From NCBI RefSeq assembly GCF_022664455.2, contig NZ_JAKRKC020000002.1:2356001-2420000 (forward strand): 64,000 nt of DNA, in the 5' to 3' direction. Source of the stretch: Actinomadura luzonensis. GTDB taxonomy: Bacteria > Actinomycetota > Actinomycetes > Streptosporangiales > Streptosporangiaceae. The position numbers were made by a program, and so were the translations under genes. Below the pieces are notes generated by a model. That model was given only the letters and a program-made list of their open reading frames with translations. It was not told where the DNA came from and did not search any database. Positions within the stretch are counted from its first letter, which is position 1. Each line of letters starts with the position of its first letter. This document shows positions 58,658 to 64,000 of the stretch, in pieces.

Positions 58658-59568
58658 CCGCACCCGTGATCAGCGCCGCCGCCGCGCCCGCCAGGAGCCG
58701 CTCGCGCTCCTGGCGGCCGGCGGCGGGGCACGTCTTCGTCTCCGGGTACGTCGTCCTGCTGGTCGCCTTCGGCATCGTGCCGACGGTGTACGCGCTCAAC
58801 CTGGCCTTCACCGACTCGGGCGGGCGCTTCGCGGGCCTGGACAACTTCGTCCGCACCGCCCAGGACTACCGGTTCCTGGCCGCCGTTGGGCACGTCGGCA
58901 CGTACCTGGTGCTCTGGCTGGTCATGCTCGCCGTGCTGGTCCTGGTGCTGGCGCTGCTGGTGCACCGGCTGACGGCGGCCTGGTCGCGGGCCACGCTCCG
59001 GTTCGTCTACTACGTGCCGGGCGCGCTGGCCGGCGCCTCCAGCGTGCTGCTGTGGCTGTTCATGCTGGACCCGTCCGTCAGCCCGGTGGACGGCATCGTG
59101 CGCGCGCTGTGGGGCTCGACGTTCGTGGCCGTGGTCGCGCCCGGCCACCTGCCGTGGATCTTCACCGTCATCGCGTTCTGGACCGGCGCGGGCGGCTGGA
59201 TCGTCGTCATGTACGGCGCGCTCAACGGCATCCCGCACGAGATCATCGAGGCCGCCCGCGTGGACGGCGCCGGCCCGGTCCGCACCGCGCTGCGCGTGCA
59301 GCTCCCGATGCTGCGCAAGTGGATCGTGTACATGCTGATCCTGTCGCTGGCGGCCGGCACCCAGCTCTTCGTCGAGCCGCAGCTCATCTCCCAGGCCAGC
59401 TTCGGCGTCGTCGGCACCGACTACTCGCTCAACCAGCTCGCCTACCTGTACGCCTTCGACCAGAACGACTTCAACGGCTCGGCCGCGATCGCGATCGACC
59501 TGCTCGTCGTGGCGGTCTGCTGCGCCGGGTTCTTCGTGGCGAAGGGCGGCCTGTTCGATGCGGATTAG
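58654..59568 (+). CDS. Carbohydrate ABC transporter permease (MalF type)
   Basis: 304-residue permease with six helices. VSGYVVLLVAFGIVPTVYAL is the first; the EAA loop PHEIIEAARVDGAGPVRTAL is near residue 200. Its final ten bases overlap the next gene. No ATPase gene follows, as in the other sugar importer here. Confidence 0.9.
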   Translation: MTAPVISAAAAPARSRSRSWRPAAGHVFVSGYVVLLVAFGIVPTVYALNLAFTDSGGRFAGLDNFVRTAQDYRFLAAVGHVGTYLVLWLVMLAVLVLVLALLVHRLTAAWSRATLRFVYYVPGALAGASSVLLWLFMLDPSVSPVDGIVRALWGSTFVAVVAPGHLPWIFTVIAFWTGAGGWIVVMYGALNGIPHEIIEAARVDGAGPVRTALRVQLPMLRKWIVYMLILSLAAGTQLFVEPQLISQASFGVVGTDYSLNQLAYLYAFDQNDFNGSAAIAIDLLVVAVCCAGFFVAKGGLFDAD

Positions 59569-60427
59569 CCTGCTGGTCAAGGGCCTGGTCGCGGTCGTGC
59601 TGGCGGCGTTCGCGCTGTTCTTCGCGCTGCCGATGGTGTGGCTGGTGCTCGCCTCCACCAAGAGCCCGGCCGGGCTCGTCCGCGACAACCCGCTCGCGCC
59701 CGGCTCGCTCGGCACGCTCCTGGACAACTGGCGCCACCTCATGGACTTCCAGGATGGCGCGGTGGCCACCTGGATGGGCAACTCGGTGCTGTACGCCGCG
59801 CTCGCGGTGGTGCTGACGCTGCTGGTGAGCGTCCCGGCCGGCTACGCCCTCGCCCTGATGAGCTTCGCCGGCCGCCGCCTGCTGCTGATCATCACCCTGG
59901 TGGTGATGCTGATGCCGGCCACCGCCCTGGTGCTGCCGATCTTCCTGGAGCTCAGCTACGTGGGGCTGGTCAACACCACCGCCTCGGTGGTGCTGCCGAT
60001 GTCGTTCTTCCCGTTCGGCGTGTACCTGACCTACATCTACTTCTCCACCAGCGTGCCCGCCTCGCTGCTCGACTCGGCGCGGCTGGACGGCTGCGGCGAG
60101 ACCGCCACGTTCGCGCGGGTGGCGCTGCCCCTCGCCAAGCCGGTCGTCGCGCTGGTCGGCTTCTTCAGCTTCACCCAGAACTGGAACAACTTCTTCCTGC
60201 CGTACGTGATGCTGCCGAACAGCGACCACTACCCGATGCAGGTCGGCCTGACCCAGATGCTGGCCGCCACCCCGACCTTCAACCCCGTCGTCGGCGCCGC
60301 CGCCGAGGTGCAGCCGCCGGAGCTGGTGCTCGCCACCCTGCTGTCGATCACCCCGGTGCTGCTCGTCTTCCTGTTCTCGCAACGTTTCCTGGTCGCCGGG
60401 CTGACCGCCGGCGCGACCAAGGGCTGA
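59558..60427 (+). CDS. Carbohydrate ABC transporter permease (MalG type)
   Basis: 289-residue permease with six helices and the EAA loop PASLLDSARLDGCGETATFA near residue 170. WNNFFLPYVML and the C-terminal FLVAGLTAGATKG are characteristic. Overlaps the MalF-type gene by 11 bp, so translation is coupled. Confidence 0.9.
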   Translation: MRISLLVKGLVAVVLAAFALFFALPMVWLVLASTKSPAGLVRDNPLAPGSLGTLLDNWRHLMDFQDGAVATWMGNSVLYAALAVVLTLLVSVPAGYALALMSFAGRRLLLIITLVVMLMPATALVLPIFLELSYVGLVNTTASVVLPMSFFPFGVYLTYIYFSTSVPASLLDSARLDGCGETATFARVALPLAKPVVALVGFFSFTQNWNNFFLPYVMLPNSDHYPMQVGLTQMLAATPTFNPVVGAAAEVQPPELVLATLLSITPVLLVFLFSQRFLVAGLTAGATKG

Positions 60428-60443
60428 TCCCGTGAGGAGTTCC

Positions 60444-62372
60444 ATGGCCAAGGTGACGGCCAGCGTCCCCGTCCTCGACCCGCCCGCCTGGGCGCTGGCC
60501 CAGCGTGCGCTGCTCGACCTGCTCGACGAGGGACGGCGGCTGTTCTCCTCCCGCTACACCGAGCCCGACGGGTCGCTGCGCTACACCGGCCGGCTGTCCT
60601 CGCGCGACGGCGCCGACGACTTCTTCGAGCCGTTCTTCAACTGGCCGCAGCTCTACCTGCTGGGCGGCGCGGACGACCTGCTGGAAGTTTGCGCCCGGCA
60701 CTGGCACGGCGTGACGGCCCAGATGACCGCGCTCGGCATGTTCGCCGACGAGTTCGAGATCGGCTACGACTGGTTCCACCAGGGCGAGAGCCTGCTGTTC
60801 ACGTACTTCCTGACCGCCGCCGACCCGGCCGCCTGGACGGAGCGCGCCCGGCGCTTCGCCGACCTCTACCTCGACCCGGCCAAGGGCAACTACGACCCCG
60901 GGCGGCGGATCATCAAGGCCCCGCACAACGGCAGCCGGGGCGCGCGGGAAGGCGTCGCCGACTCGCCCGCGTACCCGTGGACCGAGGCCGAGGCCGCCCA
61001 GTACGGCTACCCGCTGGACTGGCTGCTGCCGCCCGGCACACCCGTCCCGCCGCTCGCCGAGGACCCCCGGCTCGGGGCCGAGATGCAGCGGCGGCTCGGC
61101 AGGGGCGACGCCGTCGGCAACCTGAGCGTGGCCGGGCTGGTCGCCAACGCCTACCTGGCGACCGGGGAGGAGCGCTACGCCGCCTGGCTGCGCGACTACG
61201 TCGGGGCCTGGCGGCGCCGCGCCGAGGACAACGGCGGGATCGTCCCCGACAACGTCGGGCCCGACGGCGTCGTCGGCAGCCTGCTCGACGGCCGCTGGTA
61301 CGGCGGCCACTACGGCTGGAGCTGGCCGCACGGCCTCTACAGCATCGGCCAGGCGGCGGCCGCCGGCGCGCTCAGCGCCGCCCTCGCCACCGGCGACGAC
61401 GGCTACCTCGGCTTCGTCCGCAGCACCCTGGACGCCGTCATCGAGCGCGGCGTCAAGCTGCCCTTCGACGAGTGCGACTCGGCCAACCAGGGCCGCTGGC
61501 GCGCCCACCTCGGCCCCGACGTCGCCGTCCCGACGCTGCTGGTGCCCTACCGGCACAGCGACAAGGGCTGGTTCGACCACAACCCGATCCAGACGTCGGT
61601 GCCGCTCGCGCTGTGGCACCACACCGGCGCCCCCGAGGACCGGGCCAGGCTCGACACGCTGCGTGCCGCCGCCGGCTACGACTGGGCGACCGTCCGGCCC
61701 TTCCGCGACAAGGAGGAGGCCGGGCACGAGGAGCCCTGGTACGCCTACCTGCGCGGCGACAACCCCGACTACCCTGAGCGCATCCTGGCCGCCGCGCACG
61801 CCCAGGCCCGCCGCCGCGTCGCGCTGCTGCTCGCCAACGCCGGCCGTGACCTGCCGGAGGAGGACATCCACCTCTGGCAGAACGTCAACCCGGTGGTCAC
61901 CGAGGCACTCGTCCAGCTCATGTGGGGCGGCCCCCAGGTGATCTACAACGGCGGCCTCCAGCAGGCCCGGGTCCGCTACTTCGACGCCCGGCGGCGCCGC
62001 CCCGGCGTGCCGGACCAGGTGGCGGCGCTGGTCAGCGCGATCGAGCCGGAGGCCACCGTCGTCACGCTGGTCAACCTGTCGGCCACCGAGGACCGCACGA
62101 TCGTGGTGCAGGGCGGCGCGTTCGGCGAGCACGAGATCGTCACCGCGACCGCGACCGGCCTCGACCCCGCCGCGCCCGCCTGGACCGGCCGCCACACCGA
62201 GTACGTGCACCACGAGCCGGCCGTCGCCGCCGCCGAGCACCCGGTGGGCGGGCCGCACCTGACCGTGGAGCTGCCGGCCGGCACCACGGTCACGCTCACC
62301 CTGCGCCTGCGGCTGCGCGCCCGCCGGCCGTCCTACCGCGCGCCGTGGGAGGTCAGCGAGAGCTCCATCTGA
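60444..62372 (+). CDS. Uncharacterised 642-residue protein, probably a helical-barrel glycan-active enzyme
   Basis: Soluble protein with no signal peptide. Aromatic-rich helical segments (FFEPFFNWPQLYLLGG, EFEIGYDWFHQGESLLFTYF, WYGGHYGWSWPHGLYSIGQA) recall alpha/alpha-toroid glycoside hydrolases or lyases, and many acidic residues lie in these loops. A beta-rich tail begins near residue 530. I cannot name the family. It is the fourth gene of the sugar importer operon, so it likely acts on the imported sugar in the cytoplasm. ATG at 60444 follows GAGGAG; GTG at 60432 is possible. The 3' end overlaps the convergent gene by 20 bp. Confidence 0.75.
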   Translation: MAKVTASVPVLDPPAWALAQRALLDLLDEGRRLFSSRYTEPDGSLRYTGRLSSRDGADDFFEPFFNWPQLYLLGGADDLLEVCARHWHGVTAQMTALGMFADEFEIGYDWFHQGESLLFTYFLTAADPAAWTERARRFADLYLDPAKGNYDPGRRIIKAPHNGSRGAREGVADSPAYPWTEAEAAQYGYPLDWLLPPGTPVPPLAEDPRLGAEMQRRLGRGDAVGNLSVAGLVANAYLATGEERYAAWLRDYVGAWRRRAEDNGGIVPDNVGPDGVVGSLLDGRWYGGHYGWSWPHGLYSIGQAAAAGALSAALATGDDGYLGFVRSTLDAVIERGVKLPFDECDSANQGRWRAHLGPDVAVPTLLVPYRHSDKGWFDHNPIQTSVPLALWHHTGAPEDRARLDTLRAAAGYDWATVRPFRDKEEAGHEEPWYAYLRGDNPDYPERILAAAHAQARRRVALLLANAGRDLPEEDIHLWQNVNPVVTEALVQLMWGGPQVIYNGGLQQARVRYFDARRRRPGVPDQVAALVSAIEPEATVVTLVNLSATEDRTIVVQGGAFGEHEIVTATATGLDPAAPAWTGRHTEYVHHEPAVAAAEHPVGGPHLTVELPAGTTVTLTLRLRLRARRPSYRAPWEVSESSI

Positions 62373-63735
62373 CCTCGTACGGCTTGAGCTCGAACGTCTT
62401 GCCGTCCACCTCCGTGGCGACCCGGGAGTTCGCGGTGTTGACCAGCAGCAGCTGCTGCGGCTGGGCCAGCACCCGGACCTTCGGGTCGGAGGAGGAGACG
62501 TCGTCCAGCTTCGCCCCCGCGGGGAACCACTTCACGAACTCGCCGATGAGCTTCTCGGAGGCCAGCGGCTGCCCGGTGCGCGGGTCCCACAGGCAGCCCT
62601 TGCAGGCGCGGTCCTTGGTCTGCGGGTTCCAGAACAGCGCGGTGGCGGCGCCGCTCCGCACGAACTCCATCATCGAGGCCGCCTGCACGGCCAGCCGCTT
62701 GCCCTCCGGCCAGACCGTGCCGTCCTCGGGCTCGAAGTACCACTCCGACCACCAGACCGGCAGGTTGCCGGTCTTCTGGCGCAGCCACGTCGTGACCGCG
62801 CTGAACTTGCTCAGCGCGCCGAACTCGTCGGGCAGCAGCTCGTGGGCGTCGGTCGGGGAGGCGCCGTCCACGACGACGAAGTCGGCGCCCTTCTTGTGCT
62901 CGAACCAGTAGTCGAAGGCGTCCAGGACGTTCTGGTTGATCACTCCCCAGTCGCCGCGCAGCTCCGAGCGGCCGCTCCTGTTGCTGTCGAAGCCGAGGTA
63001 GGGGCCGCCGACCTTGGCGTCGGGGCGGACCGCCTTCACCGCGTCGTAGACCTTGTTGTAGAGCTGCGTGTAGCCCTTGTAGTCGGCGGGCCTGGAGTGG
63101 TTCGGCCAGAAGCCCTTGAACTCGTTCCACACCATGAAGTACTGGACGTCGCGGTAACGCTCGGCGACCGTGGCGGCCAGCTTGGCGAAGTCGTCGTAGT
63201 GCTCGGGGTAGGGGGCGTCCTCCAGGTGCGCCTCCCAACCCTCCTGCGAGGTCGGGCCCTCGGGGCCGCCCTTCATCCAGTCGGGGGCGCAGCACAGGGT
63301 GAGGATCTGGGTGCCGCCGGACTCCTTCATGAAGTTCGTCCGGCTGTCCAGGTCCTCCCAGAAGTAGTCGTTGCGCGAGGGCTGCGGGTTGAGCGCGCCA
63401 AAGCCCATGATGTGCTGGTTCTGCAGCATGGGGGTCCGGGAGAGCGACTCGGCGACGGTCCGTTCGAAGGCGGGGGTGATGTTGTTGGCGCTGACGCCCG
63501 TGTGGGTGAAGCCCCAGCGCGGCCAGTCAGGGTCGACGGCGGGCGGCGCGGCGGCGTCGCCGGACGCCTCTGTAGGCGGCGCGGACCCCGTGGCGGCCGG
63601 CCCGCCCGGCTCGGCGGTGGCGCCGTCCGGGCCGCCGGAGGCCGCCGCGCAGCCTGCGACGACCATCGCCAGCGTGGCCACGGCGATCGCCCGGACCGGC
63701 CGTCCCCATTTCGTGTTCCCGCTGTCCGCTGACAC
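62353..63735 (-). CDS. GH39-like glycoside hydrolase lipoprotein
   Basis: About 460-residue surface lipoprotein. The signal ends at lipobox VVAGC, followed by a Pro/Ala/Gly-rich linker. The clan GH-A barrel begins near residue 75 (WGFTHTGVSANN). An acid/base Glu sits in FMVWNEFKGFW (residue 205) and a nucleophile-type Glu in VWWSEWYFEPED (residue 331), a spacing fitting GH39-like enzymes. GTG at 63735 follows GGTGG; ATG at 63777 is possible but has no ribosome site and abuts a perfect 20-bp palindrome. Confidence 0.75.
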   Translation of the reverse strand: MSADSGNTKWGRPVRAIAVATLAMVVAGCAAASGGPDGATAEPGGPAATGSAPPTEASGDAAAPPAVDPDWPRWGFTHTGVSANNITPAFERTVAESLSRTPMLQNQHIMGFGALNPQPSRNDYFWEDLDSRTNFMKESGGTQILTLCCAPDWMKGGPEGPTSQEGWEAHLEDAPYPEHYDDFAKLAATVAERYRDVQYFMVWNEFKGFWPNHSRPADYKGYTQLYNKVYDAVKAVRPDAKVGGPYLGFDSNRSGRSELRGDWGVINQNVLDAFDYWFEHKKGADFVVVDGASPTDAHELLPDEFGALSKFSAVTTWLRQKTGNLPVWWSEWYFEPEDGTVWPEGKRLAVQAASMMEFVRSGAATALFWNPQTKDRACKGCLWDPRTGQPLASEKLIGEFVKWFPAGAKLDDVSSSDPKVRVLAQPQQLLLVNTANSRVATEVDGKTFELKPYEVRWSSR

Positions 63736-63778
63736 TGAGATCCACCCGTTTCCGATGTTCCGTCTGGTTGTGAGCATG

Positions 63779-63798
63779 GCACGGGCGGCCGCCCGTGC
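63779..63798. promoter_or_regulatory. 20-bp perfect palindrome upstream of GH39-like gene
   Basis: GCACGGGCGGCCGCCCGTGC is perfectly symmetric with no loop, one base before the alternative ATG at 63777. It may be an operator or an RNA hairpin. Confidence 0.45.
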
Positions 63799-63852
63799 GA
63801 GGATCCGGAACCCGATCGCCGGCCAACGCTACCCCCGATAGGTTGGCGAGCC

Positions 63853-64000
63853 GTGTCCACTAGATCACGGTTATGGTGGGCCGCCGCGCTGCTGCTCGCC
63901 GCCGGCGGCTTCGTTCTGTCGGTCACGCTGGGCGACGCGGGCTTCTTCTTCTACGGGCCCGCACTGTACTGCCCGGGCAGGGAGCTGTCGGGCGAGCCGC
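63853..64000 (+). CDS. Small membrane protein, cut by window end
   Basis: Open frame to the edge: a short basic start (MSTRSRLW), one hydrophobic helix (WAAALLLAAGGFVLSVTLG), then an aromatic FFFYGPALYCPGREL segment, perhaps a second helix. Not recognised. TAGGTT at 63839-63844 ends eight bases before the GTG, so the message may be leaderless; no ribosome site is seen. Confidence 0.5.
   Translation, partial: MSTRSRLWWAAALLLAAGGFVLSVTLGDAGFFFYGPALYCPGRELSGEP

Noticed and set aside
1..64000. tRNA or rRNA genes
   Set aside because: No cloverleaf with TTCGA-type loops or conserved rRNA segments was noticed by eye; tRNAscan/Infernal would settle this.

Overview
The window is about 73% GC with strong third-position GC bias. 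It has GTG as well as ATG starts, many ATGA/GTGA overlaps inside operons and leaderless-looking promoters. This points to a filamentous actinomycete. The mix of ergothioneine genes, Tat/lipoprotein binding proteins, snapalysin, CebR-type control and FadR/LacI/PaaX regulators would fit a Streptosporangiaceae (Nonomuraea-like) or Streptomyces-like soil saprophyte; the genus is a guess. I saw no rRNA, tRNA, transposase, phage module or CRISPR array.

Layout. 0-1.8 kb: the end of an ECF sigma gene with its zinc-binding anti-sigma, then an LprG-like lipoprotein. 1.8-6.2 kb: egtABCD for ergothioneine. 6.2-11.1 kb: a membrane-anchored beta-propeller, a PaaX-like regulator divergent from a VC0807-type membrane protein, and an orphan protein ending in a HEPN-like R-N-x3-H motif. 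11.4-18.6 kb: an unassigned catabolic cluster (COG3618 lactonase-like hydrolase, DUF4432 mutarotase-like protein, two SDRs, a binding-protein-fold protein without signal peptide, CaiB/BaiF CoA-transferase, enoyl-CoA hydratase, FadR regulator). 18.7-20.3 kb: DoxX, a RaiA/HPF-like protein and a PNPOx-like protein associated with DosR-like boxes.

20.7-26.3 kb: a complete family 5 peptide/opine ABC transporter with fused ATPases. 26.4-31.1 kb: secreted M14 carboxypeptidase, two NAD(P)-fold proteins and a TetR regulator with a very large operator. 31.1-35.2 kb: a hyaluronan-synthase-like GT2, a 53-aa membrane protein and a Tat-exported PL8 lyase. 35.5-38.6 kb: a CebR-boxed GH3-Fn3-CBM2 enzyme and snapalysin. 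38.7-49.5 kb: an ABC exporter, a repeat-bearing erythromycin-esterase homologue, a sugar ABC importer, a GH3 and a LacI regulator. 49.5-54.9 kb: a SpoIIE phosphatase and a frameshifted SARP/NB-ARC regulator. 55-64 kb: a lipoprotein, an I36 inhibitor-like protein, a FadR-type regulator, a second sugar ABC importer, an uncharacterised 642-aa protein and a GH39-like lipoprotein.

Two themes stand out. First, carbohydrate scavenging is organised in modules, each with its own palindromic operator. Second, between 32 and 54 kb there are unusually many short tandem repeats inside coding sequences (9-30 bp units). One of these carries a single-base deletion that breaks a large regulator, as expected for a phase-variable locus or a sequencing slip.
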